Below, one piece after another: positions 50,627 through 62,458 of a stretch of 64,000 nucleotides of DNA. A program made the translations under genes and the position numbers. Source of the DNA: Cyanophora paradoxa (Eukaryota > Glaucocystophyceae > Cyanophorales > Cyanophoraceae). The DNA lies in the NCBI GenBank assembly GCA_004431415.1, contig QPMI01000429.1, positions 62,001-126,000 of the forward strand. The letters are read 5' to 3'. A model generated the notes under the pieces. The model worked only from the letters and a program-made list of their open reading frames with translations. It had not been told where the DNA came from and made no database searches. Every line of letters starts with the position of its first letter. Position 1 is the stretch's first letter.

Positions 50627-52385
50627 CTAGCTGGGAGGGATCGCCGGGGGGAGGGGCACCGGGAAGAGGGAAAGGCGGACCGAGGGGCGGGGCGCCTGGG
50701 GCAGCGTGGGCGCCAGGGCGGGGCTCGCAGGGCTCGGGAGGGGCCGGATGTGGAGGGGGCGATAGACGGGCGGGGCGCGCGCCGGCGAGAAGGTGGCGGG
50801 GAGGGAGGCGGCGGGGGCGGGCGGCCCCTGCCCCGGGCCGGGCTCAGGCGGGGCTACGAGGCGGGAGGAGGGGAAGTTGGGCGAGCTCTTGCTCCGCACG
50901 TGGCCAGTGGCCTGTGGCTTGGGGCGCCCCGGGGGAAGCACGGCGGGGAACACGGCGCCAGCCGCCGCCACGGGGTGCATAGAGCCGGCGCGGGGCCGGG
51001 GCGGGCCGCCGGGGGCCGGCGGGCCGGCGGGCCAGACGCGGGCGGAGAGCTGGCGCGGGAGAGGGGCGCGACGGGCCCAGCAGCTGGTCCAGCGCCCGCA
51101 GGGAGACGGCCGGCGGCGTGCGCGGCGGCCGCGGCGCTGGCCGCTCCTCCCCCGCCGGGCGCGGCCCCGAGAACGGGGCGGGGTACGTAGCATTCAGGGA
51201 CGTGCCCGGGGCGGCCGGCTGGCGCGAGGCGGGGCGGATCGAGGCGACGTATGCCGCGAAGGGGCTCGGGGCGCGGGGGCGCCGGGGGCGGCCCCGCGGC
51301 ATGCCCGGCCGGGGCGGGGCGTCCCGCTCGTCGCCGGGGCGGGGCGGTGCGCGGGGAGAAGGGCGGCGTGCGGGGCCAGTCCCGGAAGTCGGGGCCGGCG
51401 CCGCGGGCGCTGCGGGCGGGGAGCGGGAGACGGCGCGCGAGGGGCCGAGGAGGCGCTGCGGGAGGCGGCCGGCGAGGGCGAGCTCGAGCGCAGCGGCGGC
51501 GGCGCCAGCAGCGCGGCCCCGCCCGCTTCGCCCTCCGGCGCCGCCCCGCCGGCGCCGGGGGCGGTCCCTGGGGCGAGCTCTTGCGGGCCGGCGCGCGCTC
51601 TGGGCGGGGCCTCCTCCTCGTCGGACCCCGAGGCGGAGGAGCCTCCGCTCGCGTCCGAGAAGGGCGACGAGGTCCGCCGCTGTCGTCCGCCCCAGCTCAC
51701 CTGCGCCGCCCCCGCCGCCGGCCTCTGCTTCGCCTCCCACCGCTCCCCCGTGCTCTCCGCCTCAGAAACCGCGCCGGCGGGCGGGTCGGGCGGCGGCGGC
51801 GGCGGTTCGAGCGGCGGGCGCCTGCTGGCCTCCCATATCGGATCGGGCGGGTCGGGCGGCGGCGCCGGATCCCGCGGCGGCGGCGGATTCTCGCGCTCCC
51901 ATCGCGCACGCTCTAGCGCTGCCACCGCCACGAGATCTTTGACGCCGTCGGACAGCTCGCTGGGGCGCTCTAGGCCGGGATCTGCGGTGAGTGAGGACGG
52001 ACGCGCGCGGGAATCAAAGCGGCACACATACCAGCCGCATCCTCATTCCAAGCGCACACCAGACTCTGCTCGCGCACCACGGTCAGAACGGGTGGATTGG
52101 TGGTGGGCATCGATCTATGCAAGCTAGTGGCCGGCCGGCGCTCACCCTGTCCGATGAATCCTGCTCATCCGCGTCGGTTCTTGCAGGGGTTCTCCTTGGC
52201 CGCTCCGCTGGCACGCGGGCTGGAGCCGGACGCTCGGATCTGGAGGCTGCAGCTGCTTGCCGCGTCCGGGGTGTCTCGGCCTCCGCTGGCTTGTCCGCCG
52301 GGGATGGCTGAGCGAGGGTTTCAATTGCCGACCAGAAGGCAGAGCGTAGCTGGGCCCTCGCCGTGGCGAGGGCCACCTCCTCCAT
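50627..52385 (-). CDS. Hypothetical Pro/Ala/Ser-rich protein
   Basis: Begins MEEVALATARAQLRSAFWSA (start 52385), a helical segment with coding-like composition. Across introns come GVKDLVAVAALERARWEREN, then polyproline stretches (LEPPPPPPDPP), SEAESTGERWEAKQR, SDASGGSSASGSDEEE, RPASRQPAAPGTSLNATYPA, and a C-terminal part VRSKSSPNFPSSRLVAPPEP, ending LPPAIPPS before the stop at 50627. No recognised domain; probably a disordered scaffold. Exon joins are uncertain because every frame is open in this GC-rich DNA. Confidence 0.45.
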
Positions 52386-52997
52386 GCCCGACGCCGGCGC
52401 AAGCCAGCTAGCTGCAGCTGGGTCGGGGCCGCCGCGCTCTCACCGAGTCGTGACACTAGATCTGGTCCGGTACCCCGCCTGTGGACTTGAACGAGCGATA
52501 TCCGAGCATCGGATGATCGATGGAGCGCTAGCTCACGTGCACACGCTTGAAAACGTTCCGAACAACATGATGAACATCTGCGCATCATGGCATGCGTGGG
52601 CCGCGCCGCAAAGTGCACGGCGCCCGGCGCGCGGCCTAGGCCTACTCGGCGAGCTCGAGTCGCTAGCGCCGCACACTCGCCATCCATGCATATGCATCAT
52701 CACGGCATGGCGGATTCGGAGCGCCCATTATTCATCAGAGAGGCTAGCTATAGCTAAAGCTAGCTTCATGCTACAGCTCGCTCAGCGGCTTGCACTGTTC
52801 GAATCGCGAATTCGAATTCCAGGGGGAATATCAATCTCTGATTCAGCCGGCGCCTGAAAAGCCTTGAAGCCTACGAAGCGAAAAGGGCATCGGCCCAGCG
52901 GGAGGAATCCAAGCAGGGGCTGCCGCAGCGGCTTAGAGCTTGTGAGCTGGCGGCGGCTGGGGCGCGGGGGCCGGGGCGCGACCCGGCGGGCGTGTGC
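52386..52997. other. Intergenic, no gene seen
   Basis: Contains catgcatatgcat words near 52685 and gctagctatagct repeats near 52743. Upstream region of the Pro-rich gene and 3' flank of the SET gene. Confidence 0.5.
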
Positions 52998-54850
52998 TCA
53001 GCTAGGGCGTTTTTGGTGGGCGGCGAGGGCGCGGGCGCAGAGCTCGACGGAGCGGGCGGCCTCGCGGGCGTAGCGGGAGCCCGGGAGGACGACGTCGAGC
53101 AGCTCCCGCGCCCGCCGGAAGTTCGTCAGCGCCACCGCCCGGTTCCCGCACGACGAGAGCGCCTCCCCCAGCATCGAGTGCTGCCGCCCCGCCCGCCCGC
53201 TCGAGAGGGGTACGGGGGGAGGGGGAGGGGGTACGGGCTGGCACCAGGAGGGCGAGGTCGAGGTCGGCGGAGTCGGGGGGTAGAGTGGCGCCGAACTCGG
53301 AGACGAGGCGGAGGAGGAGGCCGGCGCAGGCGCGCAGGGCGGCGGGGGAGGAGCCGGCGGCGGCCCGCGCGGCGCCGTACTCCTCCAGGCGCCCCGCGAC
53401 GGCCTCGAGGGCGGCGCCGAGCTCGCCGCCGCGGCACGCCTCGCACGCGCACACGAAGCCCAGGCCCCGCCGCAGCGCCCCTGCCGCTCCTCCCTGCGCC
53501 CCGCCCGCCTCGCCTCAGCGCCGGGCGGCGCGGGCCGGGCGGGGCCGGGAGGGGGTGTGTGGGGAGGGGAGGAAAGGAGAGGAGGAGGGGGGGGAGGGGG
53601 GGGGGGGAGAAGGCCCGCGCCTCCGGCGGATGCCGGCCCGGTAGTCCGTCATGTACGCCGTCGTGATCTCCTCCCCTGCCGGCCGGCTTCGAGGGGCGCG
53701 AGCTGGAATCCCGCGGGGACCGGGCCGGGCCGGGCGCACCGGCGGCGATGTGGCGCATGGCGCGGCAGACGTAGGCGCGGCCCTACGCCGGCATCACGCG
53801 GGCGGGGGCGGGCGGGGGCGGGGCGGGGCGGGGCGGGCGGGGCGGGGGCGCGCGTCGAAGAGGGCGAGGCAGGAGGGCGCGCAGCTGTGGTTGATCAGCA
53901 CGCCCAGCGGGTGGATCCTGCGCCCCGCACCGCCTCGGCGGCCGCGGCGTGCGGGCGGGGCGGGGCGGGGCGGGCGGACGCGTAGCCGAGGCGCTCGTTG
54001 AAGTCGTCGGCGCGGGCGACGGCGTACGCGTTGAGCCGCAGCCGCGCGAAGTGCGCGGCGAGGGCCCCCGGGAGAGGGCGCGGGCCCCGCCGCCGCCTCC
54101 GCCGCCAGGTCCACGCCGAGCCGGCGGTAGTCGGCCTCCACCGCCGCGCGTTCTCCGCGTCCTAAGCGGCGCACATCGGCTTCCGCGGAGGGGCGGGGCG
54201 GCGGGGCGGGGCGGGGCGGGCCTGGGCGGCCTCCTCGGGGTGGGCTCGGCGGAGGCCGGCATCAGCCGCAGGAAGTCCTCGTAGCTGCCCCGCCCCCGCC
54301 TTAGGCCGCCGCCGCCCGGCGGTCGCGGCGGGGCGGGGCGGGGCGGGACGCGCCTGCAGCCGGGCTGCGGGGCGCCGACGCGGCGCGCCCCGCGGGCGAT
54401 GGCGACGATGCGCCTCACGAGGCGCACGGCCGCCGGGGCGGGCGGGGCGGGCGGCAGGCGGCACTCGGCCGCCCCGTGCTCCGGCAGGTCGGCCTCCTGC
54501 CGGCAGCGCGGGCGGGCCTCGGCGGGCGGCCGCGGCGGGCGGCGCGCGGGCGGGGCCTCACCAGGCAGGCCGGGGAGCAGTACCATGCGCGGGAGCAGGC
54601 GGGGCAGGCGAGCGCCGCGCGGGGGCCCTCGAGCGGCCGCAGGCAGGCGTGGCACGCCTCCGCCGCGCGCTCGCCGTCCACCACCGCCGCCAGCGCCTCG
54701 CTCCGCAGCACCTCCTCCCCTGCCGCCCCGCACCTCACCAGCCGCCGTGCCGCGCCGCCGCGCCTCGCTCGGGGCGCGCGCCGCCCACCTGGCTTGAAGC
54801 CCCTCAGGGCGAAAACGTGCCGCCCGAAGCTCCCTGCGCGCAAGCCTCAG
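52998..54850 (-). CDS. MYND-SET domain protein (SMYD-type lysine methyltransferase)
   Basis: Transfers methyl from S-adenosylmethionine to lysine. SET N-part: SFGRHVFALRGFKPGEEVL (54840-54710, across an intron). MYND zinc finger inserted after it: CHACLRPLEG, LACPACSRAWYCSPACL and HGAAEC, giving the CxxC...CxxC...YCxxxC...HxxxC pattern. Helical region: SYEDFLRLMPAS, ARLRLNAYAVA. SET core: HPLGVLINHSCAPSCLALFD (NHSC substrate/SAM motif, about 53915-53860) and GEEITTAYMTDYRAG (about 53690-53635). Post-SET Cys cluster: FVCACEACRGGEL (about 53460-53430). TPR-like C-terminus: SMLGEALSSCGNRAVALTNF, ending AAHQKRPS with a stop at 52998. The N-terminal exon beyond 54850 is not resolved; coding may begin as far out as about 55186. 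Many introns of (CCCCG)n type. Confidence 0.85.
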
Positions 54851-55186
54851 CACGGCGGCGCGCTGTTCGGAGTGGCTGCTCCCACCGTGTCGCAGCTCCA
54901 GCCCGAATTCGCACAGGTGCGCCTGAACGCCGGGGTCGATCGCGCCGACCGCCGTCGACGCGCCCGCCGGCGGCCCGGCGCTCGGCGCGCTCGACGCGCT
55001 CTCCGATCTTTTGCGCGCCAGCCAATGGTCACTTCGCTGCGGTGCGCGGCTCTGATCTGCGACGCACCGCGTGTCTGCCGCTCGGTCCGCGGGGGCGCTA
55101 GGCTCCACATGGCTACGCAGGAAGTTCAAAGGCGGTCTCGCGCAATGTTCGGTGCGGCCCGCACCGCGCGCCACCGCCACCGCCAC

Positions 55187-55985
55187 CGCCGCTCAGGAAG
55201 CCCCGCCTCATCCCCCAAGTGCGCTGACGAAATCGATAGCAATCGCGTACGCTTGGTTCGGCGGCGCTCTAGCTAGCTGTCGATATCGCCGAATCGCGTG
55301 TAAGTACGAGCAGCATTCCAACAAGCTGTTACATATGCATGTACCCCACGAAGTGGGGGGTACCTGTCATTCTCATGTGTTCGCCAGCGCTGGATCCGCT
55401 CAGCGACCGTCGGACTCGCTAAGAGCGAGGCTCCACGAGCACGGCTCCAGCAGCTGCAGGCCCCCCGGCCCATGGCCACAAGGCGATGTCACAGCTGCAG
55501 CTGCAGTGCAGCTTTGGCGCTTGCAAAGCGATGTCACCCTGCCTCGAGCTCGGCCGCGGGGCGTCAGCATGATTCTGGGGTCGGCTCGTCTTGATGGCAC
55601 GGCCGCGGTCTAAGTGTGACTCCTGAGAGCGCGCGCGGATGTCGGCGTCGGGCTTGCGATTGAGACCGACGAGCGATGCGCATGCCCGCGCTGATCATGA
55701 TCATCAGCTCCCCCTCAAGTCTAAAGCCAGCATGGTGCGCGTTTCCAACGGCCGCGGTTCCGGACAGAGTGATCATGATCGGAGTCGAAGTCGATCGGCG
55801 GGCGTATAGATCTCTCCTCCCGCGGCCGGGACCACGACTTGGAGCCTCGGAGAGCCTAGGCCTCGGAGGGAGTTTAGGGGGGATGGGCCTAGCGCCAAGG
55901 CGCTGCAGATTTTATCTCCCCATGGCCAGTTAATTTTTTCTGAGCCGCTGCGGCACAGGTGCACGTGGCGCCGCGTCGCTGGAGC
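55187..55985. other. Intergenic, no gene seen
   Basis: Has a ctgcagctgcag cluster near 55490-55510, a ccccacgaagtgggggg hairpin near 55347, and scattered GATC/TCATGATC words (55690-55780). Confidence 0.5.
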
Positions 55986-57522
55986 ATGGCGGGACCGACT
56001 TCCCTCGCGCCGTCGACGCCCTCGACGTCGGGGGTGCCGTCGCCCTCCGGGAGAAGCCCGCAGCGGGGCCCGGGGGCGTCGCGCGCGGCGGCGGCCCGCG
56101 GCCTCCCGCCCCGCTCGGCCTCCTTCGAGCTGCCGAGCGCCCTCGAGGCGCCGGCCGGGGGCGATCGCGACCCCCCGCCAGCTGCAGCCCACGCCCCGGC
56201 GCGCTTCCCTGCGGCCCCTCCCGGGCCCCCGCCCCGCGCCGCCGCCGGCGCCGTGGCCGACGGCGCCGGCATCCGCCCTCCTCACCATCGTGATCCCGGG
56301 GAGGATCTGGAGGGTCCCGGGCCCCCGCCGGCCCTCGACCTCCCTCCTCGCGCGGCCCCCGAGGGCCGCGGCGACCCCCGCGCCGGCGCCGCCCACGGCC
56401 ACCTCCGCACGAGCGCCAGCGGCGCAGTTCCCGGGCCCCGCTCGCCGACCGGCCGCGCCGCCTCTCCTACGAGCTGCGGGGGCGGCCGGCGGGGGCCCTC
56501 CCCTCGCTCGCCGCCTCGCCCCTCGTCTCGCCCGTGTTCCGCAGGGCGCCCCCCCTCCTCCTCAGCTGGTCGCCCCTCGCGAGCCCCGGCCCGAGCCTGC
56601 GCGGCGCCTCCCCACCGACCCGGAGGGCGGCGCCGGTAGCCCAGGGCCCCGGCCCCGCCTCGCGAGCGAGCCGGCCTCGCCCGTCGCCGCGGGCCGGCGC
56701 GTGCACGCGCCGCACTCGACCCCGCTTCTCCCCTCCGCCGGCTTCGCCGCCACGGCGGCCGCGGCGGCCGCGGGGTCGCACAGGCGGGCCAGCGGGCCGG
56801 AGCTCTCCGCCGCCTCGCGGCCGGCGGAGGCCCCCGACGAGGCGGGGCGGCCCGGGGCCGACCCGGGGCTCTTCGCGATCGGGGCCCTGGGCTTCCTCCC
56901 GCCCTCGCCGTCCCCGCGCCGCCCCCGCCCCGCCGAGGGCCCCTCCGGCGCGCCCCGCCCGCGAGCTGCGGCGCGCTCGAGGCGCGCCGCGAGCGCCGCG
57001 GGGGGCCGCCCTCGACCCCCTCGCCGCCCTCGAGGCCGCCGCCGCCGCGCTGCAGCGCCTGCGGGCGGCCCGCGAGGAGGCCGCGGAGAGGAGGACGGGG
57101 GCGAGCTCGAGGATGGCTGGTCGGCGTGCAGCACGGCGCGCTCGAGCTCCCGGGACGGCCCGACACCGGCCCGCCCGACTGGGCCGACGCGGCCCTCGCC
57201 GAGCGCGCCTGCGGCGCCGGGGCGGCGGCCCGCGCTAGCGCTGCTCCGCCCTCTCCTTCCGCTCCCTCGCCGCCCTCCGCGCCCCCGCCCGCCCGCCCTC
57301 CCGGACTCCTTTCCCACGCCGCCGCCGGAGAGCCCGCCGCCACCGGCGCGGGCCGCCCCCGCAGAGAGCGCCTCGTGCATCCTCGCCGCCCTCCGCGGCA
57401 TGTCCGGCCGGCACCCCCGCCCCTTCGGCCCCCCCTCCGCCCCTGCACCTGCCGCCGCGACCCCGTGGGAGTGGCTACACCCGAGCCCCGGGGCCGGCCC
57501 CGGCGCCGACCCGTCGCCGTAG
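55986..57522 (+). CDS. Hypothetical Pro/Ser/Ala-rich protein
   Basis: Starts MAGPTSLAPSTPSTSGVPSP. Several coding-like segments in different frames need short introns: ARGLPPRSASFELPSALEAP, LSYELRGRPAGALPSLAASP, AAEAPDEAGRPGADPGLFAI, LDPLAALEAAAAALQRLRAA, EEDGGELEDGWSACST. It ends SASCILAALRGMSGRHPRPF and WEWLHPSPGAGPGADPSP with a stop at 57520. No recognised domain. The exon structure is not secure. Confidence 0.45.
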
Positions 57523-58186
57523 GCCGACGACGTGTGCGTGTCCCGGGTCCTGCGCGCAGCTGCAGCTGCCGCCGCCATTCCACCGCGCTCGTGATCGGCC
57601 CCAGAATTAGCTATGTATAATCAGCTGCAGTTTCTAATTGTAATTAGGTATCTGCATTTATCAAAGTACGTATTCGAATAGTACGGTACTCCGCATACTA
57701 TGATACTTCGCTTCGAATTTTTGCAGTCAGCACATGCCATGATGCATTTGCAGGAGTAGAATGTCGGTCATGATCATGATATCGATCAGTAGATGATACG
57801 TATTTCAATAGTACACATGTACATAACATAGTATTTCATGCGTATATACATGAACAGGGTCAGTATTTTATGATCCAATTTGTAACAATCATTGAATGTT
57901 TTAACAAATTTCGTGGCCACGGTGCCACGTGCACGATACGTCAAAGTTTATCCCGAAGTTCGTCACGAACTCGCAGCTGTGCACCACTGTGCGCATGCTT
58001 CGGAGTTCTCCCGCGCATCAATCTTTTAATCGTCCGGAGAGAATGGGAATGGGAATATTGGGGTGGGGGGGTGGGGGGGGGGGGGGGGGGGGCAGGATCG
58101 GGAAGGGATCTGGACTTGCTGGCCTGAGCCACTGAGCGTCGGCGTCCACGGGGGCGGCGCGCGGGGGCGGCGCCCGTGGGAGGCGG
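57523..58186. other. Intergenic, AT-rich, with G homopolymer
   Basis: 57600-57960 is among the most AT-rich DNA in the window, with TGATCATGATATCGATC-type palindromes near 57771. About 58060-58092 is a run of G interrupted by a few T. No gene. Confidence 0.55.
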
Positions 58187-59249
58187 CTACTTGCGCGTGG
58201 TGTTGATCATGCAGGCCATGCCCGACCGGCAGACCCAACCCCCAGTCGAGTTCTGCGCGCCGGCCCCGTGAGACACGCAGCCGGCGCCTGGCGCCGCCGC
58301 GCCACGGCCCCGCGGCACCTTGACCATGAACTTCTTCGCTCGCCACTTCCCGTGCGTATTGCACGCCACGCTCTCGTTCTCGTCCTGCGCGGCGGCGGCC
58401 TGAGGGGCGCCCGGGCGCGGGGCACGGCCGGGCGGGGCAGGCGGCGCACCATCTGCCGCTCGCGCTCAGAGACCTCCCGCACCGCCCTCTCCCGCGCGAT
58501 GAGCTCCGCCGGCGGCAGCTCCAGGTCTTCCTCCGCGCCCTCCGCTGCCGCCGCCTACGCGTCCCCGGCCCGGGTCAAGGTGGGCGTCCGGGCCGGCGCG
58601 GGGCGCTCGGCGCGAGGGCGCGCCTCGGGGGGCGGGACGTCAGTGAGGGCGCCCTGCGCGATCAGGTAGATGTGGCTGCATTTGGAGAAGTCCTCGTTGG
58701 GCCTGTAGGCCGCCACTAGCTTGCATCGCGGGCACAGCATCCGCACTTGCTTCTCCACGCCCTTTTCTCTGCGCGCCGGGCGGCGCTCGATTAGCGCAGC
58801 AGTGCTTTGAGTCGGAGGACGCCACCGCTGACCGTTTAATGAGCTTGGTCTCGCCATCAACCAGGTTGCGGGTCTTCAACTGCTGCCGGCATGTCAGCGA
58901 GCGCATTGGTGCAAGCAACCTGGCTCGCGCCGGGTGCCGCACTGCAGCGCACCTTGCGAACGTCAACGACGTAGGCACCGTCGGTGGATCGCTTCGGCAA
59001 CAACGAGAGCTTCGACGACAGCCTCACAACGGGATCGATGCCCCCGCACGCGCCGCTGCGCGTTCACTCAGACCACGGGCGTGGCGCGGATCCCGGACGC
59101 TGCGGGGCCTCGCACCAGTACAGCCGCTCGTCGACAGCCTCGGCATCGTCCCGCCTCTTCTTCGCCTTCGACTCGTCTCCGGAACCGCCCGGCGCTGCGC
59201 CTTCCGACGCATTCTCTGGCGCCTCGCGTTTCTTGGGCTTCTCGCTCAT
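58187..59249 (-). CDS. STEEP1/CXorf56-family protein (UPF0428)
   Basis: Starts MSEKPKKREAPENASEG at 59249, with a Lys/Arg-rich segment then ERLYWCE. Exons splice to LSSKLSLLPKRSTDGAYVVD, LKTRNLVDGETKLIKR, KGVEKQVRMLCPRCKLVAAY, RPNEDFSKCSHIYLIAQGAL, LELPPAELIARERAVREVSE, and a C-terminal part VACNTHGKWRAKKFMVKVPR with GGWVCRSGMACMINTTRK. The block order (a W/Y-C-x pair, L-P-x-R-x-TDGAYVxD, K-L-x-KR, EKQxRM-C-xxC, YR, IYxxxGAL) is that of the conserved STEEP1/CXorf56 family, which in animals aids STING exit from the ER and in other eukaryotes is uncharacterised. The Cys-rich end is not a usual family feature. Confidence 0.8.
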
Positions 59250-59888
59250 CCCCGTGGGCTAAGCCTCCGGTGCGAAGCTGCCGTGCAGCCGCTCCTGTTG
59301 GTGCTAAGTGCTCCGCTGTTGTCGGTACTTGTCTAGCTCGTGAATCCTATACGGTGCCGCGGTGGAACAAGCCGTGAACGTGATTTGGCGGTTGCCAGCA
59401 GGGTCAGGGGTACATGCAAGGCTGCACGCAGCGCTGGCCTGAGTCTAGCTATAGATCTTGCGCGCTTGCAAAATTCCAGTCGGCACCCGGCGGCGCCTTC
59501 CGAGGCTCAGCCGTGCATGCATGTAGCTGCGCGCCGTCACGGCGTGCACGTGTGTGCACCGCACACTGTACATGTGATCGACACGATCTTGATCATTGCG
59601 AATGTGTATCGGGTGTCTTTGAACAACCGATATGGACGAAATTGCGATGCGACTACGCAACCATAAACGAGGCGCTACCAGCATGAAGCGACTGCGATGA
59701 GACTACTCACAACAAAATCAGCGAGGCACTACCAACGTAGGCGCTCGCGGGTCAAAACAGATGCACGCAGCATTCTACACATGGAAATAGAAAACACAAA
59801 CCCCCTAGCACGAAGGACAGAACTGCGCCAGGCAGCCGCCCGTCGCGTAGCTACGATGACAGGATGCGAGGAAAGAGCAAAGCGAAAC
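59250..59888. other. Intergenic, no gene seen
   Basis: Divergence/3' region between the STEEP1-like gene start and the 3' end of the Ser/Pro-rich gene. Has the tandem-like words gcgactacgcaacc/gagactactcac and two GAGGCACTACCA-type copies near 59669 and 59724. Confidence 0.5.
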
Positions 59889-61251
59889 TCAAGAAGCGAA
59901 CTCGAGGTCCGGGGAGGGCGGACGGGCGGGGCAGGCGAGGAGCTCGGGCGAGCGCCCGTCGGGGGGGATGGGCCGGTCGTCGGGGGGGAACTCGCCGGGG
60001 GCCTCCGGGAGGGGGGCGAGGGCGGGGCGGCGGCTGCCGGGGGCGGCGCGCGGGGAGGGCGCCTCGGAGAGGGCCTCGAGGGCGGCGCACAGGTCCAGCA
60101 CGGAGAGGGCGCCCCCGCCCGAGGCCGGCGACCGCGGCGTCGCCGGCCCCCCAGCGGCGAGGCCGCCGCCGCCGCCTTCGGCGCGAACGAGGTCGACGGG
60201 GCCGCGGCGAGGGCGGGCGGGGCGGAGGGGGGCGAGGGCTGGCGCGGGGCGGGGAGGAGCGGGGCGAGGAACGGGGAGGCGGGGCCGGGGGCCCGGGGGG
60301 AGTACTGGGGGGAGTAGAGGGGGCTGGGGCCGCTCCAGGGGCTGCCGGCCCAGGGGGACGTCGAGTGCAGGCGGCTCTCCTGCGAGCGCCGCCGCACGTG
60401 CCGCTCCTCCGGCCCCGGCGACGGGCGCGGGCTGGCGCGCGGCGAGGGCGCCGCCGAGGCCCACGACCTGCGCGACAGGTCAGGCCGACGCGGCGCCGGC
60501 GTTCCGTTCAGGGGCCCCACGCACCCGTCCCCATCCATGAAGGCCATCAGCGGCGAGAGAGAGCCGCCGAGCGGGCCCCGCGCCCACAGCGAGCCGGCTG
60601 CCTGCTGCGGCCGCGGCGCCTGCAGGTACTGGCGCGGGCTTCCCGTATCCGCCAACTCGAAGTCCGGCTCGTCCTCGGGATCCGGCGAGGTGGGCCGCGA
60701 GAGGGGGCGCTTCGGCTTGCTGTGGGGCGCCGCGCATGTGTCTGCCAGGCCGCGGCCGCCGCTCGGGCGGCCGGTGGACTCGACGGGACCGTCCGTTTCT
60801 ATTGCAGGGTGAGACGCGAAGCCTGCATGGAAGGGGCGGCGTGCGCACCAACGCTGCCGAGGGACGCGAGGCCGACGGCGCTGGCGCTGCCGGGCGAGCT
60901 GCCGAAGGACGCGCTTCGCTGCACCCGCTCTCGGCGTAATCCAGGAGGCGGCAGCTCATCAGAGCGAGGCGTCTGGGTGGGCGAGAAGTTCAAGGGGCGC
61001 GACGGCGGAGTCTGTCGAGACGGCGGTGAGTGCGGGTTGTGTAAACGGACGAACGCCTGACGCACCTGCGACCGTCCCAAAAACCGCTCCGGGGCTGCAT
61101 TTAGGAGGGCGATGGAGGCGAGTTGCTGTTCGTTAAACAACGGCTTGGACGGCTGGATAGAATCGAGCAAAAGAAGTGACGGCGGGCTTGTGCTCCGAGA
61201 AGGCGCTACGCTCGCCAGAGGAGACGACGAAAACGGCCCCACTCGGTTCAT
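59889..61251 (-). CDS. Hypothetical Ser/Pro-rich protein
   Basis: Begins MNRVGPFSSSPLASVAPSRS at 61251 with a helical segment NEQQLASIALLNAAPERFLG, then TPRSDELPPPGLRRERVQRS. After an intron come PTSPDPEDEPDFELADTGSP and SLSPLMAFMDGDG. The final exon has ALSVLDLCAALEALSEAPSP, APGEFPPDDRPIPPDG and a C-terminal PARPPSPDLEFAS before a stop at 59889. Many SP/TP dipeptides suggest a phosphorylated, disordered regulator. No domain recognised. Confidence 0.55.
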
Positions 61252-62458
61252 CGTCCCAAAGCCCGGCGGGAAGCCCGGTGAGAACGCCGCGGCAATCCTA
61301 CGGTCTACACGAAGGGCATATGCTTCTGTCGCAAAAGGAGGTCCGGTGACTGGGTGCGAGTCGCCCGCGCTAAAGCCTGGAGATGAAAGGCTGATTTGTC
61401 ACTCCGAACGAAAAAGGCTGTCGATGTGGCGGCTGTCGGTGCGACCGACGGCCCCGTCGGTCACCGAATGATAATGTCGCCAGCCCGAACACCACGCCCA
61501 AACTTGCCCCAGAGCTCAGAACGAGCTTCTCACGCGAAGGCGGGGGTACAGAATTGCAAGTCTGTGGCATCGAATCGGCACTGTGCAGTTAAGTTGGACT
61601 CCGAATTTCCGGAATCCGACTGGTATGGATGGCCACGTGCGCGGGGAGTGCTTCCAGAGCCTTCCACTGGAGACGCCAGTTTGACCCGGCCCTCCTGCAC
61701 GTGAGTCGTGATTATGACAAACGCGCAACAGTCGCAACTTCGAATTCGGAACTCTTCGGTCCCGCGCGCGTGCCGCCGGTGCGCAATGCGCAATGCATGC
61801 CGCATGCGCACGGGGGTGACGGCCCACTGACGGGGCCCCGGGCCTGCGCCGCTGCGCGGCATCTGCAGCTGCATGCGCTTCGCGATCGCCCTGTCACAGT
61901 GTCATGATCATGATCTGATCCGATGCCATGATGATCTGATCCGATGATCAGAAATACGTGCAACAGATCCGTGCTCCTCTTCCGGCCCGGGCCGGGCCGC
62001 CCGCTGCCGGCCCGGCGCTGGCGGGCGGACCGCGTGCCGGCTGATCAAGACTCTGAGATATCGATTAGAGTTGATTCAAGACTCTAGAGAACCGTCGGAC
62101 CGAAATTTCAACTTCGCCGAATTCGGTTGTGAAAATGAATGCATTACGTATACGCGCTGTGGGCTGTCTACGCTTCATCAATCACGTGCACGTCGGCTGG
62201 AAGCTTCAATTAAGAAGTCTCAAGATGATGCATCGTTTCACAGAAAAACGGGGAAAGAAGGCGAGGGCTCGCTGGAGCCGGTGCCATGGCCACTGCGGCC
62301 AGGTGGAATTGTGAAGAATGAAGCAGCAAGGGCCGGTTGAAGGGGAAGGGAGGGGAGCCTCCGGGGCGCGGCGGGCCCTGATCATGAGCGAAAGCCCGCG
62401 CGTCTACGCCTGCTCCGCGGGCGGGGCGACGCGGCCCGGGGAGGAGTCCGGGGCCTGC
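61252..62458. other. Intergenic, rich in GATC words
   Basis: 61904-61952 repeats tcatgatcatgatctgatccgatg in several overlapping forms. Short GC-only tract at 61983-62030. No gene seen; the 3' end of the channel gene may extend to about 62410. Confidence 0.5.
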
